DNA from: Planctomycetota bacterium
GTDB taxonomy: Bacteria; Planctomycetota; PUPC01
Reading direction: 5' to 3'
NCBI GenBank assembly: GCA_003559755.1
Contig: PWKM01000340.1
Span: 1 to 21,852, forward strand
DNA length: 21,852 nucleotides
Under the pieces are notes generated by a model. The model made no database searches and was not told the DNA's origin. It was given only the letters and a program-made list of their open reading frames with translations. The position numbers and the translations under genes are program-made. This document shows, in pieces, positions 1 to 7,270 of the stretch. Each line of letters begins with the position of its first letter. The stretch's first letter is position 1.

Positions 1-180
1 AAAAACCCACACCGATTTTGTGGTCCTCAGGCCTAACTCGGCGAGTAGATCGTATATGGGCCTGGCGTTTTCCAGCGTCTCGCCGTCGGTATCATCAAAG
101 ACGCTGAACGCAAACGTCTTGTCCTCCGGCCACCGTATGGCCTTGATGTGAGCCGATTTGTAGTTGCTCTGTTCGGTCAT
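1..180 (-). CDS. Probable polysaccharide deacetylase-like protein, N-terminal 60 residues (cut by window edge)
   Basis: An open frame starts at ATG 178-180 and runs off the left edge without a stop, so only 60 residues are visible. The first 15 or so residues are polar with no signal peptide. Then comes a beta-strand-like stretch FAFSVFDDTDGETLENAR, followed by a helix (IYDLLAELGLR) and TTKSVWVF. A strand ending in FDD followed by a helix and 'G..TT' resembles the first motif of NodB-type (CE4) polysaccharide deacetylases, where the Asp is catalytic or metal-binding; this is an inference from a short fragment. It is the last visible gene of the EPS operon, 47 bp after the O-antigen ligase-like gene, so a role in modifying or trimming the polymer fits. 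The only strong Shine-Dalgarno-like sequence (GGGGGAGGG, 205-213 on the minus strand) lies about 24 nt from the ATG, which is unusually far, and no alternative in-frame start lies closer to it. Confidence 0.5.
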   Translation of the reverse strand, partial: MTEQSNYKSAHIKAIRWPEDKTFAFSVFDDTDGETLENARPIYDLLAELGLRTTKSVWVF

Positions 181-227
181 ATTCTGCCGGTCGATATTGA
201 TTTTCCCTCCCCCGAGTCGGCCGTTTG

Positions 228-1550
228 TCAGTACGAGCGCATGACGAACAGCTTGTGCACCAGCCAGCAGAGAAAGGTGAGTCCTGCGATTATGTAGAAA
301 TCCCTTTTGTTCCACAAGCCGGGTGCCGAGAAGCCGGACCCGGCGGACTGGTTCCACAAGTCGGGAGTGAGGCCCGAGAGCCGGTCGGGGGGCCAGTCCG
401 CTCGCCCGGTGGGCTCCGGTATCTGCCCCTGCTCTCGCGACGACACGAGCAGGAGCGCCGAACTCAGCCCGAGTATGGCGAAGACGAACGGGTAGTACAC
501 GCGGGTCTGCAGCACGCTGCCGATGGTCTGGCCGGCCAGGATACCGAATATCGCCAGCCCCATCACTCGCATTCGCCCGCTCGACCCTTGCTGGGTGATC
601 TTGTATGAGGCCCGCATCGCGTAGAAAAACACGCCCAGATAGATGAACAGCCCGATGGTGCCCAGTTCGAACAGGACACGCATGTAGCTGCTGTGCGTGT
701 CTCGGGGCGTGCCGGGCGTTAACAGCCAGGTCCGGGCGCCGTGCCCGATGAACCGGTGATTTCGGAAAAGAGTGAGGCACATGCCCCACACCTCGACCCG
801 CCCCATTGCTGATCCATCCCTGGTATATCCGCCGACGGTCTGCAGCCGGGGGCTGAAGCTGAGCACGAAGCCGAAGGCGATGATGCCAGCCAAAGCCATG
901 CCAAACCGTACGAAGGCCCGCCGAGGTCGGGTGAGCAATACAGCGTAAACCGCGCCCAGCGTCGCGAGCAGTCCGCCCCGCGAGCCGGACGCGACGACCT
1001 GGCCGAAGGCGAGGATCATCGCCCCCAGTCCGGCGATCTTTTCGGGGGCGCTCCCGGCGAGCAGGAAGGCGAACCCGATGGGCGCAAGGATGGCCATGGC
1101 ATAGGCGAAGTCGTTCCGGTTGTCGAACATGCCGATGCTCGCATATTGGCCGGTCAGGCCGACGTCCTCGCCGGCCAGCAGGCCGATGATGATCAGACTG
1201 AGGAACACCATCCACACCCCGCCGACGAGCTTTTGGCGGGTATCGACGGCATGAGCTGTGAGGAAGTAGATCAGCATCGGGGGGATGAGAGTAAAGACCG
1301 GCCCGCCGGGCAGGAACATCCGGCTCTTGTAGTAGTTCCACCAGGAGAGGATACAGATGAGATAGAATCCGAATATCATCAGGTCGACGGGCGTTCGGAG
1401 CAGCTTTTTCCACTGGAGTTTGATGGCCCAGATCGGGACCAGCAAGATCATCGTCCAGTAGACGAGCCGGAGGCCGTATAAGAGGGGCACGAATTCCTGT
1501 GGGCGCAGGAACTGGAGTATGAGAAAGAAAATCACGCCGACGTAAAGCAT
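228..1550 (-). CDS. O-antigen ligase / Wzy-type polymerase-like membrane protein
   Basis: A 440-residue polytopic inner-membrane protein that would polymerise or ligate lipid-linked polysaccharide units on the periplasmic side. It has about ten hydrophobic segments (first at 1-15, last at 417-436). The Wzy_C/O-antigen-ligase signature is visible: ASGSRGG at 187-193, in the position of the family's 'SxSRgg' motif, and a large loop with the conserved-type region DTHSSYMRVLFELG at 284-297 leading into the next helix. Length is normal for the family. The 370-416 segment is a hydrophilic Pro/Gly/Ser-rich insert with two LWN motifs (398-400 and 412-414) before a final membrane helix, which is less usual. 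It starts at ATG 1548-1550 with AGGA about 9 nt upstream, 51 bp after the autokinase gene. The family cannot be divided into ligase and polymerase from sequence alone; the surrounding Wzz, kinase and OPX genes favour a polymerase for EPS. Confidence 0.82.
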   Translation of the reverse strand: MLYVGVIFFLILQFLRPQEFVPLLYGLRLVYWTMILLVPIWAIKLQWKKLLRTPVDLMIFGFYLICILSWWNYYKSRMFLPGGPVFTLIPPMLIYFLTAHAVDTRQKLVGGVWMVFLSLIIIGLLAGEDVGLTGQYASIGMFDNRNDFAYAMAILAPIGFAFLLAGSAPEKIAGLGAMILAFGQVVASGSRGGLLATLGAVYAVLLTRPRRAFVRFGMALAGIIAFGFVLSFSPRLQTVGGYTRDGSAMGRVEVWGMCLTLFRNHRFIGHGARTWLLTPGTPRDTHSSYMRVLFELGTIGLFIYLGVFFYAMRASYKITQQGSSGRMRVMGLAIFGILAGQTIGSVLQTRVYYPFVFAILGLSSALLLVSSREQGQIPEPTGRADWPPDRLSGLTPDLWNQSAGSGFSAPGLWNKRDFYIIAGLTFLCWLVHKLFVMRSY

Positions 1551-1601
1551 CGATGTTGTCCTACACGCTCAGGAGGTCGGCACTGCCCGGCGTCGGGCGA
1601 A

Positions 1602-2417
1602 TCAGGCGCTCGAGCGGGAGTAGCTGTATCGGGATTTTTCGTACTCGTCCCCGCCGCCCTGGCTCTTGTTCAGGAGGAAGCCCATCACCGAGGCGTTTGC
1701 GTTGTTCAACAGGTGGACCGCCCGCTCGACCTTCTTTCGGCTGGTCCTGGCCTCCTCGACGATGATGATGACCCCGTCGGCGAAACTGGCCATGTTGACC
1801 GTGTCGGAGACCGGGAGAACGGGCGGCGTGTCGACAACCACCATGTCGAACTGCCGTTTGAGGTCTAGGAATATCTGCCGGGCCCGTTCGGTGCCGAGCA
1901 GCTCTGCCGGCCGTTCGGGCCGTTCACCGCAGAGTACGGCCGACAGGCCCGGGATGGGCGTGTGGACCACGGCGCTGGCGGCGGGCGCATCTGTGGTCAG
2001 CAGGTCTCCGAACCCGCGGTGGGCCTTGATGCCGAGGACCTCGTGGATATGTGGGTCGCGCATGTCGGCGTCGACGATAACGATTCGGCGGCTGGTGTCG
2101 TGAGCCACGGCGGCGGCGAAGTTCAAGCTGGACATCGTCTTGCCCTCGCCGCGATTCGCACTGGTGAACATGACCACCTTGTTGCTGCCCTCGGGCAGCA
2201 TGTTCTGGATGACGACCCGGATGTGCTTGAAGTTCTCGGTCAGGCCGGAGAGCGGCTGGTGAAAAGCCACAATATGGCGGTCCACGTCACCCTTCGAGGG
2301 CGACCGACGGGCGGGGCGTTTTGGGGGCTTCTCGATGTCGCCGGGCACCTTGACCGACGGCTTTTCGACGCCGGTGTCGCCCGCCAGCTTTTCCATTGCG
2401 TCCTCGATTCGGGACAT
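1602..2417 (-). CDS. CpsD/CapB-family tyrosine autokinase (EPS assembly)
   Basis: A 271-residue P-loop bacterial tyrosine kinase that, in this family, works with the cytoplasmic end of a Wzz-type co-polymerase to control polymer length and export by cycles of autophosphorylation. Visible motifs: the oligomerisation-type helix ENFKHIRVVIQ at 61-71; Walker A TSANRGEGKT at 85-94; Walker A' IVIVDADMRDP at 112-122; Walker B VVVDTPP at 193-199. The C-terminal tail (254-271) holds three tyrosines, Y259, Y264 and Y266, in a short cluster typical of autophosphorylation sites. The Walker A has Asn-Arg where most relatives have a Pro before the Gly-Glu-Gly-Lys core. The N-terminal 45 residues are charged and Pro-rich. 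It starts at ATG 2417 with AAGAGG 8 nt upstream and lies 18 bp after the ATPase gene. The kinase is a separate polypeptide from Wzz, as in Gram-positive CpsC/CpsD pairs. Confidence 0.88.
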   Translation of the reverse strand: MSRIEDAMEKLAGDTGVEKPSVKVPGDIEKPPKRPARRSPSKGDVDRHIVAFHQPLSGLTENFKHIRVVIQNMLPEGSNKVVMFTSANRGEGKTMSSLNFAAAVAHDTSRRIVIVDADMRDPHIHEVLGIKAHRGFGDLLTTDAPAASAVVHTPIPGLSAVLCGERPERPAELLGTERARQIFLDLKRQFDMVVVDTPPVLPVSDTVNMASFADGVIIIVEEARTSRKKVERAVHLLNNANASVMGFLLNKSQGGGDEYEKSRYSYSRSSA

Positions 2418-2435
2418 TGCCTTGGCCTCTTGTTA

Positions 2436-3584
2436 TCAGAGTAGAGATTCCAGGAGCTTCCAGGTGAGAGCGCCCACCACGATGACGAAAGCGGTGCCGC
2501 CGGCCGCCAGAGCGACCCAGATGAGTACCCGGCGGATGTTGGGCCACGCCGTCCCGGCGACGGCCGTTGCGGCGGTGGCGGCCGCGAGCTCGCGATCGGG
2601 GTTCGAGGCCGCCGCTGCGGCCACTTCGGCGGGTTCCGGTTCCGTTGCGACCGGCTCGGGCTCGGGTGCCGACGGGGGTGGCGGCGTCGGCATTTCCTTT
2701 GTTTCTACCGGTTCCCGGCTCTGGGCGGCGACCGGCTGTGGCTGGGCTGGGGCTGCCTCCGATGAGCGGCCTTCGTCGGCCTGCATTTCGCCGATGACCT
2801 GGCTCACCATGCGGCCGTCGAACTTCTTGGTCTCCTCGACAAAGCCGGCGAGCAGGCAGTTATTGCACACCACATTGATCAGCCGGGGGATGCCGTGTGA
2901 GTATTGGTGGATGGCATCGTGGGCCTCGCGGGTGAATTTGATGCTGCCGTCGGACCCGGCGACGGCCAGCCGGTGTTGGATGTATTTCTCGGACTCTTCC
3001 CGGCTGAGCGGCCCCAGGTGGCATCGGACGGCGATCCGCTGGCGGAGCTGGAGCAGTTCCGGTCGGTCGAGCTTGTCGCGGAGTTCGGGCTGGCCCACGA
3101 GGATGATCTGGACCAGTTTCTCCTTCTCGGTCTCGTAGTTGGAGAGCATGCGGAGCTCTTCCAGCGTGCTGATGTCGAGGTTCTGTGCCTCGTCGAAGAT
3201 GAGGACGACCGGGTGGTTGAGCGACCGCTGCGACATGAGGAATTCGTGGAACTTGTTGAGCAGCCGTTCCTTGGAATATTCGAGCCGGAAGGGCACGACG
3301 TTCAGTTGGTCGAGCAGCGTGCGCAGCACCTGCCGGAAGGTGCCCCGGGGGTTGACCAGGTAGGCCACCTTGATGTCGCGATCGAGCTCGCTGAGCAGGC
3401 TGCGCAGGACGGTGGTCTTGCCCGAGCCGACCTCGCCGCTGAGTTGTATGAACCCCTCCTTGTTCCCGATCCCGTATTTCAGATAGGTGAGCGCTTTCTT
3501 GTGAGTGGCGCTCATGAAGAAGTAGTCGGGGTCCGGGGTGAGGTTGAACGGTTTCTCGGAGAGCCCGTAAAAGCTTTCGTACAT
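2436..3584 (-). CDS. ExeA-like AAA ATPase of EPS/exosortase-type loci, with C-terminal membrane anchor
   Basis: A 382-residue AAA ATPase. The opening MYESFYGLSEKPFNLTPDP (1-19) is the hallmark start of the ExeA/GspA family, and of its subfamily in PEP-CTERM/exosortase EPS loci. Walker A GEVGSGKTT is at 50-58, Walker B VVLIFDEAQN at 126-135, a sensor-1-like strand ILVGQPEL at 161-168, and an arginine-containing region LRQRIAVRCHL at 180-190. The ATPase and lid end near residue 270. A Pro/Glu/Ala-rich linker (about 275-325) follows, then an alanine-rich stretch and one membrane helix at 353-374, leaving an eight-residue tail. It would therefore sit in the cytoplasm tethered to the inner membrane by its C-terminus. 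It lies between the Wzz and kinase genes, which points to energising or organising EPS export, although the family's exact job in such loci is not established. The start has GGGGA about 9 nt upstream. Confidence 0.85.
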   Translation of the reverse strand: MYESFYGLSEKPFNLTPDPDYFFMSATHKKALTYLKYGIGNKEGFIQLSGEVGSGKTTVLRSLLSELDRDIKVAYLVNPRGTFRQVLRTLLDQLNVVPFRLEYSKERLLNKFHEFLMSQRSLNHPVVLIFDEAQNLDISTLEELRMLSNYETEKEKLVQIILVGQPELRDKLDRPELLQLRQRIAVRCHLGPLSREESEKYIQHRLAVAGSDGSIKFTREAHDAIHQYSHGIPRLINVVCNNCLLAGFVEETKKFDGRMVSQVIGEMQADEGRSSEAAPAQPQPVAAQSREPVETKEMPTPPPPSAPEPEPVATEPEPAEVAAAAASNPDRELAAATAATAVAGTAWPNIRRVLIWVALAAGGTAFVIVVGALTWKLLESLL

Positions 3585-3629
3585 GTCAGCAATCCCCAGT
3601 TCGGGTTGCTCTGTTCAGCGGGCGGGCGA

Positions 3630-5246
3630 TCATGCCAGTCGCCTGACCGCTCTCTGAATGACTTCCCACAACTGGGCGACCTCTTCGGAGGCCGGCCCCA
3701 GCGCGGCGATGATGATTGCGGCGACGACGAGGGCGACGCCGAACCCGATGAGGACCGACTTGATCCGGCGGCGGCGGCGGTCCGAGTCGGTCTCGATGAC
3801 CGGGATCACACCCAGCGAAGGCAGGTGCAGGTAGTTCCGCGCGGCCTCGACGTCGGAGAAGCTCTGGTCCATAAACTCGGTCCCCGCCACCGCTCCGAAC
3901 CCGACGACCAGCGACACAAACAGCCCCATCATCGCATAGCGGGTCTTGTGTCGATAGTCGGGCTGGAGCGGTCGCCGGGCGGGCGAGATGATCTGGAACG
4001 AGACCAGGTCCCGTATCGCCAGTTCGTATTCGCCCCGGATTCGGGAGTAGCGGTTGCGTGCATTTTGGTATCGCGCTATGGCATAGTTGCGGCTTCTTTC
4101 GAGTTCGCGTCTCTGGCGCACGAGTTGGGGCACGGCGATGAGTTCTTCCTGGAGCTCGTTCATTTCCGCCTTGAGCCGCTCCAGCCGGTCCTGGTCGGCG
4201 TCGAGCTGCATCAGAAGCTGCATCCTCATCTGTTCGTATTCCTGTCGGGCCCGGTTCGGTTTCAGCTCGGGCTCTGCCTCTGCGGCTGCCCGGCTCTCGG
4301 CCGCGACGAGCATTCCGCGGACGGCCTGGATTTCGGCCTGGGTCGCCTGGACTTCAGGATGTCGTTCGGTATATCGTTGCGTGAGGTTGTTGAGTCGGCT
4401 TCGGAGTTCGACCAGTTGCCTGCGATAGAGGGCGACGTCGGGGTCTTCGGCCGGCTCGGCCGCCCGGTCTATGACCTTGGCGGGCATCCCTTCAATCGTC
4501 TCGGTCAAGCTCTGGATTCTGGACCGGTGTGAATAGATGCGGTCCTCCACGTGCTCGGTCTGATAGCTGAGCTGAGCCATCCGCTGATGTCGCGGCCCGC
4601 CGACCCCTTCGACGGCGGCGGATGGGTTGTCTTCGAGAAGTCTTTGCAGTTCGCTTTCGATGCCCGCCAGGTGTTCCTGCGCCTGTTCCAGGTCTGCCTC
4701 CGCCATGCGCAGTGCCTCTGCGGCCGTTTCCTTCTCGTCGCTGAGTGCCGTCTCGACGAAGTCCTGGGTGAGTGCCCGGAGGATGGTGTATGCCTGGTCC
4801 GGGGTCTCGCCGAGGTAGCTGACCCGGATTCGTGTGCCGCGTCCCATCGAGTGGATGTTGAGGTTTTGATTGACTCGTCGCCACAGTTGTTCCCGGAGCA
4901 GCGCCTCGGTCCGCGGGTCGCCCCCGGCCCGTCGTTCGATTTCCCGCATCGGTTCCGTGCCGGCGAGGGATTGCATCACGCGGTGGTATCGTGTGATCTC
5001 GTCACGCAGGAGCTCGGCGCTCTGCTGCCTGCGCCTTTGGCGTCCCTCGTACATTTCGACGACCTCGCTCTGGCTGGCCTCGATGGTGCAGGACGAGATG
5101 TATTTGTCGGGCACGGCGAGGACGAACAGGGCGAACCCCGTCGCCACCAGGATGCAGGGGATGATGCCCCACCATTTGCGCCGGTTCAGCACCTTGAGGT
5201 ACTTGGACAGGTCGATTTTCTCGGTGATCTGGGCGCCGGAACTCAT
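3630..5246 (-). CDS. Wzz-type polysaccharide co-polymerase / chain-length determinant
   Basis: A 538-residue inner-membrane protein with a long periplasmic coiled-coil region; the family sets EPS chain length and bridges the polymerase to the outer-membrane export channel. A Wzz-type N-terminus (DLSKYLKVLNRRKWW, 12-26) leads into membrane helix 1 (about 27-45). Heptad-rich stretches cover 170-210, 225-255 and 335-405. The GNVR-like signature YTERHPEVQATQAEI is at 292-306. The Pro-rich segment before helix 2 (SPARRPLQPD, 421-430) and helix 2 (437-457) are standard. The cytoplasmic piece YLHLPSLGVIPVI (472-484) matches the kinase-contacting end of co-polymerases. Oddly, a third hydrophobic helix (about 496-517) and an amphipathic tail follow, which should put the C-terminus back in the periplasm. 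It starts at ATG 5246 with a strong AAGGAG 6-7 nt upstream, next to the stop of the export lipoprotein gene (13 bp gap). Confidence 0.9.
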   Translation of the reverse strand: MSSGAQITEKIDLSKYLKVLNRRKWWGIIPCILVATGFALFVLAVPDKYISSCTIEASQSEVVEMYEGRQRRRQQSAELLRDEITRYHRVMQSLAGTEPMREIERRAGGDPRTEALLREQLWRRVNQNLNIHSMGRGTRIRVSYLGETPDQAYTILRALTQDFVETALSDEKETAAEALRMAEADLEQAQEHLAGIESELQRLLEDNPSAAVEGVGGPRHQRMAQLSYQTEHVEDRIYSHRSRIQSLTETIEGMPAKVIDRAAEPAEDPDVALYRRQLVELRSRLNNLTQRYTERHPEVQATQAEIQAVRGMLVAAESRAAAEAEPELKPNRARQEYEQMRMQLLMQLDADQDRLERLKAEMNELQEELIAVPQLVRQRRELERSRNYAIARYQNARNRYSRIRGEYELAIRDLVSFQIISPARRPLQPDYRHKTRYAMMGLFVSLVVGFGAVAGTEFMDQSFSDVEAARNYLHLPSLGVIPVIETDSDRRRRRIKSVLIGFGVALVVAAIIIAALGPASEEVAQLWEVIQRAVRRLA

Positions 5247-5259
5247 AGCCGACTCCTTT

Positions 5260-6021
5260 CTAGAAATCCCACGTGCCGTCGCCGGTGACTTGCCGGGTGG
5301 TCGCCGCCGCCCCCAACACGCTGCGGAAGGGGAACAGCAGGTTGTCGAGGAAGTATCCGACCTGGGCCATTCGAGTGGGCGGCACGTATATCACGTCGTT
5401 CTCGCGTATCTGGACATTCGTGGTCCAGTCCCCCCGCTTTACGATCTGCCCCAGGTTGATCCTGAAGATCTGCCGGGTGGTGCGGGTGGCCCGGATGAGC
5501 CGGATGCGGTCCCACGCCGCCCGATTGGTGACGCCCCCCGCCTGGGCGAAAGCCCTGAGGATGGTGACGTCGCCGGTGAACTGTTTTGCTCCTCTTCCCG
5601 GCGTTTCGCCGAACATGAAGTATTGCTTGCTGTTGAACCCGGTGACTCTCACCGTGACGTCGACGTTTCGGACGTAGACTCGCAGGGATTCTGCGATGAC
5701 ATCGGCCGCGGTCATCGGGGTCATCCCCTCGACGTACACGTCGCCGACCATCTCGAACGTGATGAAACCGTCGGGGCGGATGGTATGTCCGCCGGACAGC
5801 CCTCCACCGTCGCGCACCATCACCTGGATCGAGTCCATCGCGCCCAGGGTGTACCGGCCGCTTATCACCTCGAGCCGCCGCCTGACGTGGCCTTTGGCCA
5901 GCACAGCATCGTTGATGTCGCTATAAGGAACGGAGGCGCATCCCACGGTGCTCAGGGCGGCCAGTGCCAGTGCCGCCATTACCATCGCCGTTCCCGCGAT
6001 TCGCGTATGTATTCGGGTCAT
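5260..6021 (-). CDS. Outer-membrane polysaccharide export lipoprotein (OPX / Wza family)
   Basis: A 253-residue lipoprotein of the outer-membrane polysaccharide export family, first gene of the EPS operon. The chosen start, ATG 6019-6021, gives an immediate lipoprotein signal: basic MTRIHTRIAG, a hydrophobic stretch (11-24) and STVGC with lipidated Cys28. The polysaccharide-export (poly_export) domain spans about 55-128 (GRYTLGAMDSIQVMV, then IRPDGFITFEMVGDV), and an SLBB-type fold follows at about 132-212, ending NDVIYVPP. The C-terminal FLDNLLFPFRSVLG (224-237) is amphipathic. It is shorter than E. coli Wza (about 380 residues), with one clear SLBB domain rather than two or more. The frame is open upstream to an ATG at 6145-6147, but that codon lies inside the -35 element of the promoter and would put the hydrophobic signal over 50 residues from the start, so it is rejected. 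GAGG lies about 8 nt before the chosen ATG. Confidence 0.88.
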   Translation of the reverse strand: MTRIHTRIAGTAMVMAALALAALSTVGCASVPYSDINDAVLAKGHVRRRLEVISGRYTLGAMDSIQVMVRDGGGLSGGHTIRPDGFITFEMVGDVYVEGMTPMTAADVIAESLRVYVRNVDVTVRVTGFNSKQYFMFGETPGRGAKQFTGDVTILRAFAQAGGVTNRAAWDRIRLIRATRTTRQIFRINLGQIVKRGDWTTNVQIRENDVIYVPPTRMAQVGYFLDNLLFPFRSVLGAAATTRQVTGDGTWDF

Positions 6022-6117
6022 CGTATCTGCCTCGCCATAATCAGGAGTGCCGGTCAACATTGGTTTCGGTCGACCCATACCGGCTTCGGGCGCAATTTGA
6101 CCACATGGACTACTCAA

Positions 6118-6147
6118 ATTATATGGCGTTTGCCACCCCTGTGTCAA
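6118..6147 (-). promoter_or_regulatory. Sigma70-type promoter of the EPS operon
   Basis: On the minus strand, consensus TTGACA (6142-6147) is followed after exactly 18 bp by consensus TATAAT (6118-6123). The predicted transcription start is near 6111, giving a 5' leader of about 90 nt before the export lipoprotein ATG at 6021. The -35 box begins only 10 bp after the gpsA stop codon, so no terminator fits between gpsA and this promoter, and read-through from gpsA is possible. Confidence 0.8.
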
Positions 6148-6157
6148 TGTTGGCGCC

Positions 6158-7243
6158 TCAAGTCACGGTTACTGTTCCAACGTCGCGTCGCTTGTCCCGG
6201 GCGATCACCGCCTCGATGAAATCGGCGGGGTCTGCGCCCTGGTGCAGGACCGCGTAGACCTGGTTACATATCGGCATTTCCAGTTCGTACTTTAGGGCCA
6301 GGTCGTGGACCGATCTGGCGGTGTCGATCCCCTCCGCCACCGTGTGGGTGGCCTCGAGTATCGCATCGAGCGTCTCGCCGCGCCCCAGTCGCCGGCCGAG
6401 GGTGGTGTTGCGGCTCAGGTCGCTGGTGCAGGTCAGGATCAGGTCGCCGATCCCGGCCAGACCGGAGAAGGTGAGCGGGTTGGCGCCCATCGCCGTGCCC
6501 AGCTTGATGATCTCGCCCAGCCCCCGCGTGATCAGGGCCGCCCGGGTGTTGTGGCCGAAGCCCCGGCCGGCGCAAATCCCCGCTGCGATGGCGATGACGT
6601 TCTTGACCGCCCCGCACAACTCGATGCCCACCACGTCGGCGTTCACGTACAGGGTGAACACGTCGGTCCCCAGCACCCGCCGCACGTGCTCGGCCACCCG
6701 GGGGTCCCGAGCCGCCACCGCCACCGAGGTGGGCTGCCCCTGGGAGACTTCGCTGGCGAAGGACGGGCCGGAGACGAAGGCCGCGTCGTTGGCGAACCGG
6801 CGCCCCAACACCTCGTCCAGCACCTCGGGAAGCAGTTTCAGCGTCCCCTTCTCGATCCCTTTCGAGCAGCAGACCAGGATGGCGTCGTCCAGCAGGTGGG
6901 GGGCTGCCCGTCCCGCCATCGCACGGACCACCTGCGACGGGGTGACAAACACCACCAGCGACCGGCCCGAGACCACCTCTGCCAGGTCGGACGACGGGTG
7001 GACCCGGCGGTGGATTCGCACCCCGGGCAGGTACACCACGTTCTCCGACATCCGGGCCATCATCTCACAGAGCTCCGGCTCGTACACCCACAGGTCCACC
7101 TCCAGCCCTTTGCCCGCCAGGAGGTTGGCCAGGGTCGTGCCCCACGCCCCCGCTCCCACCACGGCCACGCGGTCGGGCAGGTCCCAAGGCAGTTCCCCCG
7201 CTGCGGCGGTTTCGGGACGTTCGCTCCGGCTTGCTTCGTCCAT
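6158..7243 (-). CDS. gpsA: Glycerol-3-phosphate dehydrogenase [NAD(P)+]
   Basis: A 361-residue cytoplasmic enzyme reducing dihydroxyacetone phosphate to sn-glycerol-3-phosphate for phospholipid synthesis. The dinucleotide-binding motif VAVVGAGAWGTTLA is at 26-39. Other family marks are CCSKGIEKGT (125-134, with the conserved Lys128), VSGPSFASEV (157-166), GAVKNVIAIAAG (211-222, catalytic Lys214), the substrate-binding NTRAALITRG (232-241), SGLAGIGDLILTC (260-272) and the C-terminal AEGIDTARSV. Length is slightly above the usual 330-340 because of about 25 extra N-terminal residues before the Rossmann fold. A TTG codon directly precedes the ATG at 7241-7243; the Shine-Dalgarno GGGAGGA is 7 nt from TTG and 10 nt from ATG, so either could be used. 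It lies about 25 bp after the TPR lipoprotein gene on the same strand and is probably cotranscribed with it. Confidence 0.95.
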   Translation of the reverse strand: MDEASRSERPETAAAGELPWDLPDRVAVVGAGAWGTTLANLLAGKGLEVDLWVYEPELCEMMARMSENVVYLPGVRIHRRVHPSSDLAEVVSGRSLVVFVTPSQVVRAMAGRAAPHLLDDAILVCCSKGIEKGTLKLLPEVLDEVLGRRFANDAAFVSGPSFASEVSQGQPTSVAVAARDPRVAEHVRRVLGTDVFTLYVNADVVGIELCGAVKNVIAIAAGICAGRGFGHNTRAALITRGLGEIIKLGTAMGANPLTFSGLAGIGDLILTCTSDLSRNTTLGRRLGRGETLDAILEATHTVAEGIDTARSVHDLALKYELEMPICNQVYAVLHQGADPADFIEAVIARDKRRDVGTVTVT

Positions 7244-7270
7244 CAAATCAATGTCCTCCCGGCCCGTTTG

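Noticed and set aside
2904..4532. Long plus-strand open frame opposite the ATPase and Wzz genes (542 codons)
   Set aside because: It spans two well-supported minus-strand genes, has no domain sense and is a shadow of GC-rich codon bias.
6022..6147. N-terminal extension of the OPX lipoprotein to ATG 6145-6147
   Set aside because: The codon lies in the -35 box of the promoter and upstream of the predicted transcript start, and the lipoprotein signal begins cleanly at 6021.
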